A DNA stretch of 48,882 bases from an uncultured Lachnospiraceae bacterium (GCA_910585765.1 CAJUES010000025.1:1-48882), one strand, 5' to 3'; numbered from the stretch's first letter, positions 8,547 through 17,207 are shown. The notes: generated by a model from the sequence alone, not told the origin. Made by a program: numbers and translations.

Positions 8547-8573
8547 TTGTAACGAATCTCTCCCCCAACGGAT
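8547..8573 (+). promoter_or_regulatory. Possible ECF-type promoter, autoregulation of the sigma gene
   Basis: TTGTAAC (8547-8553) and CGGAT (8569-8573) with about 15 bases between resemble the AAC / CG two-box promoters of ECF sigma factors. It lies about 55 bases before the ECF sigma start, so self-activation is plausible but not proven. A TGCGGA-AA-TCCGCA hairpin just after the MutS2-like gene separates the units. Confidence 0.4.
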
Positions 8574-8627
8574 ATATAAGTGAACTCTGCGGAAAGTAAA
8601 ATCGTCGGCGCCTGAAAGGAGGTCTGC

Positions 8628-9116
8628 ATGGAAGAATTATATAGGGAATACGGAAAAATCGTATATCATTTTCTGCTCTCCGTATGCCATGATACACAGC
8701 TGGCGGAAGAGCTGACGCAGGAAACCTTTCTGCAGGCTTTCCTGTCGTTAGAACGATTTGACGGCAGCTGCAAGATGTCTGTCTGGCTGTGCCAGATTGC
8801 CAAACACCTTTTTTACAGGCATCTTGGAAAAAACGGGCGCGAAATCCCGACAGAACAGGCACAAATGCCGGAAGCAAGAGCGTCGGATCATGTTGAACAG
8901 ACGGCGATCGTCAGGCTGGAACTCATGGATGTACTCAAGGAGATGCAGAAACTCGCGCCGCAGATGCGCGAAGTGATCTATCTGCGCGTGATGGGACAGC
9001 TCTCATTCAAGGAGATCGGCGAGATCATGGGCAGGAGCGAGAATTGGGCAAGAGTGACTTTTTACCGTGGAAAGGAACAACTACTTTTAAAAAGAAAGGA
9101 GTGGGAGAGCGAATGA
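8628..9116 (+). CDS. ECF-type RNA polymerase sigma factor
   Basis: A 162-residue sigma-70 family protein. Region 2 covers about residues 5-70 (LAEELTQETFLQAFLSLERF), a short linker follows, and region 4 is the helix-turn-helix YLRVMGQLSFKEIGEIMGRSE. AAAGGAGG lies about 6 bases before the ATG. The stop overlaps the start of the anti-sigma gene (ATGA at 9113). The pair forms a sigma/anti-sigma switch, probably for envelope stress. The regulon cannot be inferred. Confidence 0.93.
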   Translation: MEELYREYGKIVYHFLLSVCHDTQLAEELTQETFLQAFLSLERFDGSCKMSVWLCQIAKHLFYRHLGKNGREIPTEQAQMPEARASDHVEQTAIVRLELMDVLKEMQKLAPQMREVIYLRVMGQLSFKEIGEIMGRSENWARVTFYRGKEQLLLKRKEWESE

Positions 9117-9949
9117 AGGGAATCAACTGCAATATCGTCAAAGACCTTTTGCCGTCCTACGTGGACAAGATCTGTACGGAGGACAGCCGGCGCCTGATCG
9201 AAGAACATATAGGCGGCTGCGAGCAGTGCCGCACACAGCTTAAACTGCTGCAAGGCACAGAACTTACCGACGAACAGGGAGAGCAGAGACGAATCTCGTA
9301 CCTGAAAAAGTTAAAAAGGCATTATGAAAAAGGAATCACCAGTCTCGTCCTTCTGACACTGGCGATCATAGGCGCATCCCTGTTTCTGGTGGGGCATAAT
9401 GACAGGAACCTGCTGTATGTGATCTTCCCCCTGTCTCTGATCGCCGCATATGGTCTGATGCCGGGCAGTCCGCTGGCGGAACAGCGATCGAAGTTTGCGG
9501 GAGTACTTATTGCCGGGAGCATCCTGGCAAGCATTTTCCTGGTGGCATATTACGGTTATGCTGTCCTGTATCTCTGTCGCAATGCACTGGATGACATGAA
9601 GGAAATAGGTCCATTTGGCGTATCATTACACGAAACCGGACCTTACCTGGAAAAAAGGCTTGTCTTTGCGGCAGTCACGCAGCTCGGTTTTTTTGTCCTG
9701 TCAAACATGCTGGGCTTGCGCGGATACCGGATCCATAAAAGTATCTATGGACTCACACTGACCGGCTTTTGGCTGGCGACAGGATATATTGGTATCTTGC
9801 ATAATATGTCGACAGCAGAGGAGTTCAGCCGGATTTGGGTTAGGATGACAGCGTGTCTGATGGCAGAGGGCATTATCTGTTCTGCGGCAGCCTGCATTTT
9901 TGCGAAAATATACTTTCACATTCGTGACAGCAAAGGAGACTTCCGATGA
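9113..9949 (+). CDS. Zinc-finger anti-sigma factor, membrane-bound
   Basis: A 278-residue protein. The N-terminal MKGINCNIVKDLLPSYVDK and HIGGCEQC (His-x3-Cys-x2-Cys) are the zf-HC2 anti-sigma zinc-binding domain that holds the cognate ECF factor. About six hydrophobic segments follow from residue 75 onward, so it is a polytopic membrane protein. Start 9113 is chosen since it overlaps the sigma stop and has AAGGAG upstream; an earlier in-frame ATG at 9044 lies inside the sigma gene. The stop is inside a strong terminator hairpin. Confidence 0.88.
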   Translation: MKGINCNIVKDLLPSYVDKICTEDSRRLIEEHIGGCEQCRTQLKLLQGTELTDEQGEQRRISYLKKLKRHYEKGITSLVLLTLAIIGASLFLVGHNDRNLLYVIFPLSLIAAYGLMPGSPLAEQRSKFAGVLIAGSILASIFLVAYYGYAVLYLCRNALDDMKEIGPFGVSLHETGPYLEKRLVFAAVTQLGFFVLSNMLGLRGYRIHKSIYGLTLTGFWLATGYIGILHNMSTAEEFSRIWVRMTACLMAEGIICSAAACIFAKIYFHIRDSKGDFR

Positions 9950-9966
9950 CGGAAGTCTCCCTTTTT
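9935..9966 (+). terminator. Terminator of the sigma/anti-sigma operon
   Basis: GGAGACTTCCG (9935-9945) pairs perfectly with CGGAAGTCTCC (9950-9960) around a tetraloop and is followed by CTTTTT. The anti-sigma stop codon lies in the loop. Confidence 0.92.
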
Positions 9967-10012
9967 ATGCGCAGGGGTGCGTAGCGAAATTAGCAGCGTT
10001 GCTAAATTGCAC
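9967..10012 (+). repeat. Terminator-linked hairpin motif, copy C (diverged)
   Basis: ATGCGCAG follows the terminator T tract, as at 3594 and 41861. Then GTGC (9977-9980) pairs with GCAC (10009-10012); within it AAATTAGCA and TGCTAAATT form an inner stem with one mismatch, and the 5' side carries an unpaired stretch (GTAGCG). The architecture equals copies A and B, but the stem sequences differ. Confidence 0.45.
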
Positions 10013-10942
10013 AAAGTCCTTTTTACGACAGCGCTCCTGTTCACGTTTCTGTCTGTCATTTTAAATTTGTGCTGGAACAAATTTTTAGCGCAGCTGTTAG
10101 ATGTTCTCGGAACTACAGATCTTTTTCATTCAGAGAACGGAATGGGTATGTTTTTTGCAACCGGTACATTGATCGTTGTTGTGCACACGATAAGTGAGTA
10201 TTTGTCGTTGTATCTGTCTGCCTATACCTGCGAAACTTTTGCACATGAACTGCGGATGGGGTATGCCGGATATTATTTACATAGTGACGTTCAGACGCTC
10301 TCAAGTCTCAATGTGGGCGAAGAGCAGTCCGCTATGCAGAATGAGTTAAAAGACATCTCTGACTATCTGAGTGAGAATCTTTTTTCATTGATGAAGCAGT
10401 TAGGTACGTTTGTCGTCACTGTTATATTTCTGCTCTGCCAAAATATGAAACTGACTATGATTTCTGTGGTTCCGGTGATCCCGCTGATCCTTTACTGTTC
10501 CTTTTCGAGCAGGATCATTAAAAATTATACACAGCAATGTCAAAACAGCAGGAAAAAAATCAACGGGCTGGCAGATGTGATCCTGGAACTGTTTCCGATC
10601 ATTCAGATTTATGGCGCATATGAGCTGATCAAGGGCTCTATGAAGGAAAATCTATCTGAATGGGGCGATTCAAATATCAGGAAAGAGCGGATTTCTGCCA
10701 GACTTATGTCGCTTTCGGGCGTGCTGTCATTCGTGCCGCTTTTGTTATTGCTTGGATCCGGCGGATTTATGGTGATAAATGAAACCGTAAGCATAGGTAC
10801 TTTTTATATATTTATCAATCTATCGGGAAATGTTTCGGGGTTCTTACAGAACATGCCGGGGATCTATGCTTCTTTTCGGCGATTTAGCGCATCTGTTGAC
10901 AGATTGGAGGGAAAAATATGGTTCGATACGCAGTTTTTTTAG
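9977..10942 (+). CDS. ABC exporter membrane domain, possible remnant
   Basis: A 321-residue polypeptide formed only by the six-helix ABC exporter membrane domain, ending after SVDRLEGKIW. The ATPase follows in another frame from 10918. The only usable upstream start is GTG 9977, which has no good ribosome-binding site and lies inside the hairpin motif after a terminator; the natural 5' end may be lost. The TMD and ATPase either are separate by design (the ATPase has GGAGG before its ATG) or were split by an indel in the run of seven T near 10933. Substrate unknown. Probably part of a decayed exporter cluster with 10918-12169. Confidence 0.6.
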   Translation: MRSEISSVAKLHKVLFTTALLFTFLSVILNLCWNKFLAQLLDVLGTTDLFHSENGMGMFFATGTLIVVVHTISEYLSLYLSAYTCETFAHELRMGYAGYYLHSDVQTLSSLNVGEEQSAMQNELKDISDYLSENLFSLMKQLGTFVVTVIFLLCQNMKLTMISVVPVIPLILYCSFSSRIIKNYTQQCQNSRKKINGLADVILELFPIIQIYGAYELIKGSMKENLSEWGDSNIRKERISARLMSLSGVLSFVPLLLLLGSGGFMVINETVSIGTFYIFINLSGNVSGFLQNMPGIYASFRRFSASVDRLEGKIWFDTQFF

Positions 10943-11298
10943 AAAATATCTCATTCTCATATGAGAATCATATGGTGATAAAAAACTTATCGCTCAGAGC
11001 ACAGCCCGGCGAGCACATCGGGATTGTCGGGAACAGCGGATGTGGTAAGAGCACTTTGCTGAAAATTCTTGCCGGTCTTTATGAGCCTGATTGCGGAACG
11101 GCTGTCATAGCAGGAGAGCATTTCCCGGAGAGGATCCGAAAGCAGGTAGCGCTTGTCATGCAGAATAACAGTCTTTTTCCCTTGTCCATAAGGGATAATA
11201 TCACTTGTGGTCATAATATTTCAGAAGAGCTCGTGTGGTCAGCCTGCCAAAATGCGAGCCTCACACATATTTTTACTTTTATTGCGATCGCCGTTTGA
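10918..11298 (+). pseudogene. ABC transporter ATPase domain, 3'-truncated
   Basis: The ORF encodes the first half of an ATPase: A-loop ISFSYENH, Walker A GNSGCGKS (residues 38-45) and Q-loop VMQNNSLFPLSIRDN near 80-95. It then loses homology at about residue 117 (position 11268) and stops, so the signature motif and Walker B are missing. The ATG has GGAGG seven bases upstream. The break is where the next membrane-domain reading frame takes over, pointing to a deletion that joined two neighbouring ABC genes. It cannot hydrolyse ATP as it stands. Confidence 0.75.
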
Positions 11299-12169
11299 TG
11301 CTTTTAGGACCTGGCTTTCGGCAAATTTGATGAGATCTGTTTTCAGATGTCTGGAAATGGATCATTCCGGCGCACTTTTGAGATTATGTGTAGTATACGG
11401 CTTGCTTTGCGCAATGCTTTTTGTCTATAATGGAATCATATGGGTGGAATATGCAGCATTTTCTGCCAAAGCAGAGATCTGGCTCCAGAAAAAGATGTTT
11501 GAAAAAATTTTAAGTTTGCCGATCAAGCAGATAGACCGTCGTTTCAGCGGTGAGTGGATCACAAGATTAAACAGCGATATACAGGCGGCGTTTACAATGA
11601 TGAACGGTCCGCTCAATATCCCTCATCTTGTAGTCGCTGTCATCAATACAATGTTGTCCTGTCTTTTAATGCTGAAGAGCAGTTGGCTTTTTTTAGGAAT
11701 AACATGGATGTTTGCGGTTCCGCAACTCGTTATAAACAGCAAGATCGTGCTGAAAGCCAGTCCCAGATTAAAGGAAGCATCGCAAAACGCTATGGCGGAG
11801 AATACTTCCGCGATCAAGCCGCTGCTCACGGACGCAGATGCGATCCTGTTGTACGATGCCCAAGCCTTAATGATGACACACTGTGCTGAAAACAGCAGAA
11901 GACTGATGAAGATCAATATGAAACTGCATGTGAGAAGGGCTGTCAGCGATGCGACCATGCGCTTGTTCGGGATTGGGGGATATCTAATGATTCTGTTCAT
12001 AGGGTACAGACTCATTTATAACGGGATGATGGCATTTTCGGATGTCGTTTATTGCTTTCAGGTCAGAGGTTCCATTTTAGCCGGGATGTCCATGCTCATA
12101 ACCTGCATGAACAACCTCAAAACAAATTCAGTATGCATAAAAAGGATAAATGATACATTTGAAGAATAG
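11207..12169 (+). pseudogene. Second ABC exporter membrane domain, 5'-truncated
   Basis: From about 11270 the frame encodes an exporter membrane domain (SPFDAFRTWLSANL onward; IWVEYAAFSAKAEIWLQKK; FSGEWITRLNSD). The codons before that overlap the truncated ATPase in another frame and are not homologous, so the formal start (GTG 11207, or ATG 11252) is an accident of the deletion. It ends at KRINDTFEE with the stop overlapping a GGAGGG for the next gene, with no ATPase attached. With 9977-11298 it forms the wreck of a two-gene exporter. GC and codon use are lower than in the core genes. Confidence 0.65.
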
Positions 12170-12178
12170 GAGGGCTTT

Positions 12179-12418
12179 ATGAAAAATGATCTTATGCTGA
12201 TCGGAGAAATCGCAGACTTTTTTGGAATTTCCAGAAAAGCAATACGTTTGTATGAAAAGAAAGGGATTATTAAGCCCGTAAAAGTGGACGCTTCCAACGG
12301 GTATCGTTATTATTCGGCTGAACAAGTGCAGCAGTTAAATGCACTGTTGGAATTAAAATCGTTAGGTTTTTCTCTCGACGAAATCAAATCCTGCGAGAAC
12401 TTTTGCGTTTTTCTGTAA
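12179..12418 (+). pseudogene. MerR family regulator, truncated
   Basis: The first 71 residues are a clear MerR DNA-binding domain (IGEIADFFGISRKAIRLYEKKG, then YRYYSAEQVQQLNALLELKSLGFSLDEIKS). At about 12391 the frame runs into a fragment of an Rpn gene (antisense) that contributes CENFCVFL and a stop. The effector domain is gone. It has a good GGAGGG site and would have been translated after the upstream ABC gene. Probably broken by recombination with the neighbouring Rpn array. Confidence 0.8.
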
Positions 12419-12436
12419 AACGGCTCGGAACGTGTA
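12391..12436 (-). repeat. 46-base Rpn gene fragment
   Basis: This stretch is nearly identical (about 44 of 46) to 13822-13867, which codes for residues about 27-41 of the intact Rpn protein. It is the left-most relic of the array and fuses onto the MerR gene. Confidence 0.85.
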
Positions 12437-12464
12437 AGTGTAAATAGATTTCGCGGAATTTGAA

Positions 12465-13090
12465 TCATTTTTCTTGTTGGAATTCAGATAGCCGGCGTTT
12501 TAATTCTGCAAGTTCAGCCTGCTGATCTGCGATGACAATATCTTTATTTGCGATAACAGTATCTTTATTCGCGATGACAGCATCCTTATTGGCAAGTTCA
12601 GCCCTCTGTTGCGCAATGAGGGCATCTTTTCTGGCGTTCTCCTCCGCCTGATATTTTTGATATAGCTCGTACTCCGCGCGTCGGCGGCACTGCTCCTTGA
12701 CCATGCGGTCAGCGCTGAGTTCATACATTGTGTTAACAGCTGATTCCATATATTGATCCGTCGTAGCCATAGCCTTCAACTCCTCCCATGTCTTAGCTTT
12801 GAAGAGTTTCGCCCACTGGTCGATCTTGTGCAGGCGATCCTCCTCGGTTGCAAGTTCGATACTATTTAATTCTACCACAGACAGCCACATCTTGTCTGTA
12901 TAAATCCTGTGGTTTTTTATATTTTTCATCTTGTATGTGGCGTAGAATTCGGGGGCGTCCCCAAACAGGGAGAAGTCGATAAAACCGATGTGTACCGCAG
13001 GCGCCGGATCGATGTAGTTACTGCCTCTGGTGAGGTTGTCGAACGAGCGGCACAGATAGCTCAAGGCGCGTTCCTTCCAGTTGCCGTAGT
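12465..13090 (-). pseudogene. Rpn family (PD-(D/E)XK nuclease/transposase) copy, 5'-truncated
   Basis: On the minus strand this copy encodes the C-terminal two thirds of the Rpn protein, almost identical to the copy at 13098-13946 from residue about 97 onward. Homology stops at 13090, where the N-terminal coding part should continue but the 3' flank of the second copy begins (TTGAATCATTTTT is shared by both 3' flanks). The only start is an internal TTG at 13064, so it is likely not functional. Near its C-terminus it has an enlarged coiled-coil repeat (ANKDAVIANKDTVIANKDIV) made by 21-base units; the intact copy has just one. Confidence 0.85.
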
Positions 13091-13097
13091 AATTGAA

Positions 13098-13946
13098 TCA
13101 TTTTTCTTTTTGGAATTCAGATAGCCGGCGTTTTAATTCTGCGATGACAGCATCCTTATCTGCAAGTTCAGCCCTCTGTTGCGCAATGAGGGCATCTTTT
13201 CTGGCGTTCTCCTCCGCCTGATATTTTTGATATAGCTCGTACTCCGCGCGTCGGCGGCACTGCTCCTTGACCATGCGGTCAGCGCTGAGTTCATACATTG
13301 TGTTAACAGCTGATTCCATATATTGATCCGTCGTAGCCATAGCCTTCAACTCCTCCCATGTCTTAGCTTTGAAGAGTTTCGCCCACTGGTCGATCTTGTG
13401 CAGGCGATCCTCCTCGGTTGCAAGTTCGATACTATTTAATTCTACCACAGACAGCCACATCTTGTCTGTATAAATCCTGTGGTTTTTTACATTTTTCATC
13501 TTGTATGTGGCATAGAATTCGGGGGCATCCCCAAACAGGGAGAAGTCGATAAAACCGATGTGCACCGCAGGCGCCAGATCGATGTAGTTACTGCCTCTGG
13601 TGAGGCTGTCAAACGAACGGCACAGGTAACTCAAGGCGCGTTCCTTCCAGTTGCCATAGTTGATGACCTGCATTTCAAGATCGAGATGTGTCTTCTTGTT
13701 GACAGTGACTTCCACGTCGAGCACGAAAGTCTTGTCGTCAATGGATTCACCGAGGATGATCGGGTTTGCGATCTCCACGTCAAGCGTCTCGGGATCCAGA
13801 TGGAGCAGGGAGCCGACAAGCCCTGTGAGAACTTTTGCGTTTTTCTGTAAAACGGCTCGGAACATGTAGTCGTTTGTCATGTTGTAGGGTATCTTTCCAC
13901 TGGCGTTTGCAAGGGATATTGTGCTGGTTGTATTTGAGTGGTTCAT
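13098..13946 (-). CDS. Rpn family recombination-promoting nuclease/putative transposase
   Basis: A 282-residue protein of the PD-(D/E)XK transposase-like group (PF12784/Rpn). The opening IPYNMTNDYMFRAVLQKN, the catalytic-core segment FVLDVEVTV...THLDLEMQVIN near residues 73-95, RALSYLCRSFDSLTRGSNY and the Lys/Glu-rich C-terminal coiled coil are typical. Family members cut DNA and have been linked to RecA-independent recombination and to phage defence; the exact role here is unknown. A weak AGGATAA lies 15 bases before the ATG; no terminal inverted repeats are seen. A defective tandem copy lies directly downstream. Confidence 0.85.
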   Translation of the reverse strand: MNHSNTTSTISLANASGKIPYNMTNDYMFRAVLQKNAKVLTGLVGSLLHLDPETLDVEIANPIILGESIDDKTFVLDVEVTVNKKTHLDLEMQVINYGNWKERALSYLCRSFDSLTRGSNYIDLAPAVHIGFIDFSLFGDAPEFYATYKMKNVKNHRIYTDKMWLSVVELNSIELATEEDRLHKIDQWAKLFKAKTWEELKAMATTDQYMESAVNTMYELSADRMVKEQCRRRAEYELYQKYQAEENARKDALIAQQRAELADKDAVIAELKRRLSEFQKEK

Positions 13947-14125
13947 GTGTTCAGGGAGTTATCCTTTCAGGGTATAAAATTATGAAATATTGTCAACTGC
14001 ATCCGATCGGTGTGGAGCACATCGTAGCATATCGGAAAAGCACATGTCTACCCAAATGTCAAATATAATACGCGAAATGTCAAAAATAGCACAGAATTAG
14101 CAGTAAGCTCTCTCAAAAATAGAAG

Positions 14126-14154
14126 TTGACAGCATTGGTCTAATGTGTTAAACT
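14126..14154 (+). promoter_or_regulatory. Promoter of the BlaI/BlaR1-type operon
   Basis: TTGACA (14126-14131), 17-base spacer, TAAACT (14149-14154). The -10 box lies inside the left arm of a large inverted repeat, as expected for a repressed promoter. The rest of 13947-14125 shows no gene; it holds two AAATGTCAAA copies and AT-rich sequence. Confidence 0.8.
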
Positions 14155-14183
14155 AACAATGAGTTTAATGCGTTAGACCAATG
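14133..14183 (+). promoter_or_regulatory. Inverted-repeat operator, probable BlaI-type repressor site
   Basis: CATTGGTCTAATGTGTTAAA (14133-14152, plus C) is mirrored by GTTTAATGCGTTAGACCAAT (14163-14182, plus G), matching 18 of 21 positions. Each arm also contains a smaller dyad of the form TYTAA-N4-TTARA, so two repressor dimers could bind. It overlaps the -10 box and the likely transcription start. Confidence 0.75.
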
Positions 14184-14241
14184 GGTGATGGAAGGCGCTT
14201 CCCCTATCCAACGCACCATACAATAAACAGGAAAGGCGGAG

Positions 14242-14607
14242 ATGATGATGGAAACACCAAAAATATTTGAAAGCGAGTACCGTTTCTGCGAGATATTGTG
14301 GGAGAATGAACCTGTGACAAGCAGTGAGCTGGTACGTCTGTGCAGCGAACGGTTAGAGTGGAAGAAATCAACTACATATACCGTGATCCGACGCCTCTCC
14401 GAGCGAGGAGTCCTGAAATCCGAGGGGACAGTTGTGACATCGCTCGTCTCCAAGGAGGAAGTGCAGTCCGCGGAGAGCGCAGAAGTAGTCGAGCGGACTT
14501 TTTCCGGCTCCCTGCCAGGCTTTATCGCAGCCTTCGCGCGGAGAAAAACCCTCTCCAGACAGGAAGTCGACGAGATCCAGAGGATCATAGATGCCTACAA
14601 AGAGTAG
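14242..14607 (+). CDS. BlaI/MecI family repressor
   Basis: A 121-residue winged-helix repressor: ILWENEPVTSSELVRLCSE and WKKSTTYTVIRRLSERGVLKSEG form the DNA-binding part, and the C-terminal SLPGFIAAFARRKTLSRQEVDEIQRIID the dimerisation part with the segment usually cut during induction. It lies 27 bases before a BlaR1-type sensor. A palindromic operator upstream suggests autorepression. There is no beta-lactamase gene nearby, so the signal may not be a beta-lactam. The first of three consecutive in-phase ATG codons is taken as start. Confidence 0.92.
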   Translation: MMMETPKIFESEYRFCEILWENEPVTSSELVRLCSERLEWKKSTTYTVIRRLSERGVLKSEGTVVTSLVSKEEVQSAESAEVVERTFSGSLPGFIAAFARRKTLSRQEVDEIQRIIDAYKE

Positions 14608-14634
14608 AGTACGCGCTAAATATGGAGGATTCAT

Positions 14635-17115
14635 ATGGAGAAACTATTTATCAATATATTTCAGATGAGCATCTATGCAAGTTATCTGATCCTGGCTGTT
14701 CTCCTCGTCCGTTTTCTGCTGCGGAAAGCGCCGAAAAGCATGCGGAGTTTTCTGTGGCTTCTGGTTGGGATCCGTCTGCTGGTTCCGTTTTCGGTGGAAT
14801 CTGTGTTCAGCCTGATTCCAAATACACAGATCGCAGATGCGGTCATCGACACAACTGTGCCGCCAGAGCCAGACACGCTGTCAAACATCCCTTCCACAAA
14901 ACCATCGGTCAGCCAGTCCGTGAACACGATCCTGCCAGCCAATAGTAAGCACACAGACAAAGCGCAGACAGCGGTTCTGCTCTGTGCGAAGATATGGCTG
15001 GCGGGAATGGCGCTGATGCTCGGCTATATGGTCATCAGCTGGCTGCATCTCAAAGGACGCGTCAAAATGTCCGTGCCAACAGATGCAGCACTGGATGGCG
15101 GCGGCACAAAAATCAGCCAGAAGATTTATCAAAGTGACGCGATCGAGAGTCCGTTTTTATTCGGGATCATCAAACCGCGCATTTATATTCCAAACCGCGT
15201 TGACAGCGATGCGCTTTTCTACGTAGTCCTGCACGAGATGACGCATCTGAAAAGAAAAGACCATCTGGTCAAACCAGCCGGATTCGTTCTTTTGTCCGTC
15301 TACTGGTTCAATCCTTTGGTGTGGGCTGCCTACATCATGCTGTGCAGGGACATTGAGCTGATCTGCGATGAGAAAGTTGTCAGACAGCTCGGTGCATCGT
15401 GCAAAAAAACATACTCGCAGGCACTTCTGAACAGCACCGTGAAACGCCGTGTGATCGCAGCCTGTCCGGTTGCCTTTGGCGAGGTGAGTGTAAAAGAGCG
15501 CGTAAAAAACGTGCTGGATTACAAAAAGCCGGCATTCTGGGTGCTGGCGGCAGCAGTGCTGGCATGTATCATCGTGCCGGTCTGCTTTATGACACAGAAG
15601 AAAGCGAGCAGCTCTGCAAATCCGGACATCCAAAGCAAAGAAGTTTACTTTTTGGACGATTTTAATGAAATGTCAGGCGATTATGAGATGCTCAATCCGG
15701 AACAATATCCCTTAGTCCCTTCGCTGAGATTAGGCGATGACGGCACGTTCACATTTTCTTACAGTGTGATCAGCTCCTATCTGCCCTATGGGACTTATGA
15801 GCGAAAGGACAATATCCTGACAGCTTCGACTGATGACGGAAAATATCACTATCAATTTACATGTGTCGGTGATGTCAATGACAGTCTGTTGTTTTTTGAC
15901 GCGGCGCATTCGTCCGATGTGACGGACATCGACACGAAATTGAACGCTGACGCACCGATCAGGGATGGTTCGATATTTGTCAAGAACATCCTGTCCCAAA
16001 CGCTTTCCGACGCGCAGGAACTGTCACAGACCTTCAATCAAAATATAGCGCAGGGCACGACGATGACCGCTTCCGAGCTCCAGGATCAGCTGCTATCCCT
16101 GACAGAATTGCAAAGACAGCTGACAGTGAAAGAGACGCAGGTACAGCGGCAACTGGAACGGTCAAAGGAATTGCAGCTGACACCGGAGGAATCAGCCGTT
16201 CTGGAGACAACACTGCAGGGGTGGATCCAGGCATCCCGATCTGCCACACAACAGCTTGAGGAAGATCTGGCTGCCTGCCAGTCCATGATCGACGCGTCAG
16301 AAGTTATTCAGACTGCACCCAGCGCGGCGTCTGAGTATACATTATCGGTATCTCCCCGGGTCATCACGAGCCAGAATGTGGACGACACGATCGCTAAGGA
16401 CGCCAAACTGCTTGAAGCGCTGTTTCCAGACCACCATGAATCCATCCCGAATATCTCCTTTCCCTGTAATGTGGATCTGAACGGGGACGGCGTGGATGAG
16501 CAGCTCGAGTTTACCGATCTGGGCTACAACGGCGGAGATGGCGGATATGCGCTGACAGTCACAGACTCCGAGACCGGAAACAAGATCCCGCTGCCGGACG
16601 GCTACACAGAGGAGAGCGGTTTTCCGATCCACACTTTTTATTCTGTACAGCAGGGGGCGGAAGCGCAGCTCCTGGTCCGGCTCGGGGAGCAGGAGAGCGG
16701 CAAGACCGTCGCGGTGATCCTGCAGGAGCCTCTTTACAGGATCTATGAACGACGGAACCTGTCCGACGGATTGAAGAACGTCCTGCCGGATCGCACCTGT
16801 GAAATCGGCGCGGCAGATGCCCTGAGCGGCTGCAGCGTTTTCCGCTATGAAGATGAAGAAAATCCGGTCATTTTATTGAAAACTTATGTCTCGGGGCTTC
16901 TCGGACATATCGATACGCTGGGATATGTCATCACGGAGCTGCGGCTGCAGGAAGACAACACATGGATCTCAAAGCACTATTTTCTGTTCGACGGCTGCCT
17001 TGATCCAGCCGCAGCACCGCAGGAAACAGGAATCCCGTCAGGGAACGGCAACTCATTTCTTCCATTTGACGAACAGACAGATGTGGATTTTATACAATTG
17101 TCACCAGAAGATTAA
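14635..17115 (+). CDS. BlaR1-like M56 metallopeptidase with large extracellular sensor
   Basis: An 826-residue membrane protein. The N-terminal 330 residues are the M56 peptidase: membrane helices near 5-30, 38-55 and 115-135, zinc motif HEMTH at 200-204 and a last helix near 305-325. BlaR1 usually ends in a penicillin-binding domain, but here about 500 residues outside the membrane show a small beta-rich domain (about 345-435), a Gln/Glu-rich coiled coil (about 455-560) and a C-terminal part with the calcium-loop-like CNVDLNGDGVDEQLEF. No SxxK-SxN-KTG set was seen. It likely senses an unknown envelope signal and releases the BlaI-type repressor. GGAGG precedes the start. Confidence 0.85.
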   Translation: MEKLFINIFQMSIYASYLILAVLLVRFLLRKAPKSMRSFLWLLVGIRLLVPFSVESVFSLIPNTQIADAVIDTTVPPEPDTLSNIPSTKPSVSQSVNTILPANSKHTDKAQTAVLLCAKIWLAGMALMLGYMVISWLHLKGRVKMSVPTDAALDGGGTKISQKIYQSDAIESPFLFGIIKPRIYIPNRVDSDALFYVVLHEMTHLKRKDHLVKPAGFVLLSVYWFNPLVWAAYIMLCRDIELICDEKVVRQLGASCKKTYSQALLNSTVKRRVIAACPVAFGEVSVKERVKNVLDYKKPAFWVLAAAVLACIIVPVCFMTQKKASSSANPDIQSKEVYFLDDFNEMSGDYEMLNPEQYPLVPSLRLGDDGTFTFSYSVISSYLPYGTYERKDNILTASTDDGKYHYQFTCVGDVNDSLLFFDAAHSSDVTDIDTKLNADAPIRDGSIFVKNILSQTLSDAQELSQTFNQNIAQGTTMTASELQDQLLSLTELQRQLTVKETQVQRQLERSKELQLTPEESAVLETTLQGWIQASRSATQQLEEDLAACQSMIDASEVIQTAPSAASEYTLSVSPRVITSQNVDDTIAKDAKLLEALFPDHHESIPNISFPCNVDLNGDGVDEQLEFTDLGYNGGDGGYALTVTDSETGNKIPLPDGYTEESGFPIHTFYSVQQGAEAQLLVRLGEQESGKTVAVILQEPLYRIYERRNLSDGLKNVLPDRTCEIGAADALSGCSVFRYEDEENPVILLKTYVSGLLGHIDTLGYVITELRLQEDNTWISKHYFLFDGCLDPAAAPQETGIPSGNGNSFLPFDEQTDVDFIQLSPED

Positions 17116-17207
17116 ACAAATGTTTATAGTATTTTGTGCAACCTGTACGCTTTTTGTATCATAAACGGATAAACACAGACTCTTGTCACAAAAATCCAAT
17201 TATAACG

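Noticed and set aside
12465..13126. Direct near-identical blocks considered as an insertion sequence pair or CRISPR-like array
   Set aside because: The blocks are coding copies of one Rpn gene, without terminal inverted repeats, spacers or target duplications.
14340..14945. 201-codon plus-strand frame across blaI and blaR
   Set aside because: It overlaps two well-supported genes in another frame and has Arg/Ser-rich shadow composition.
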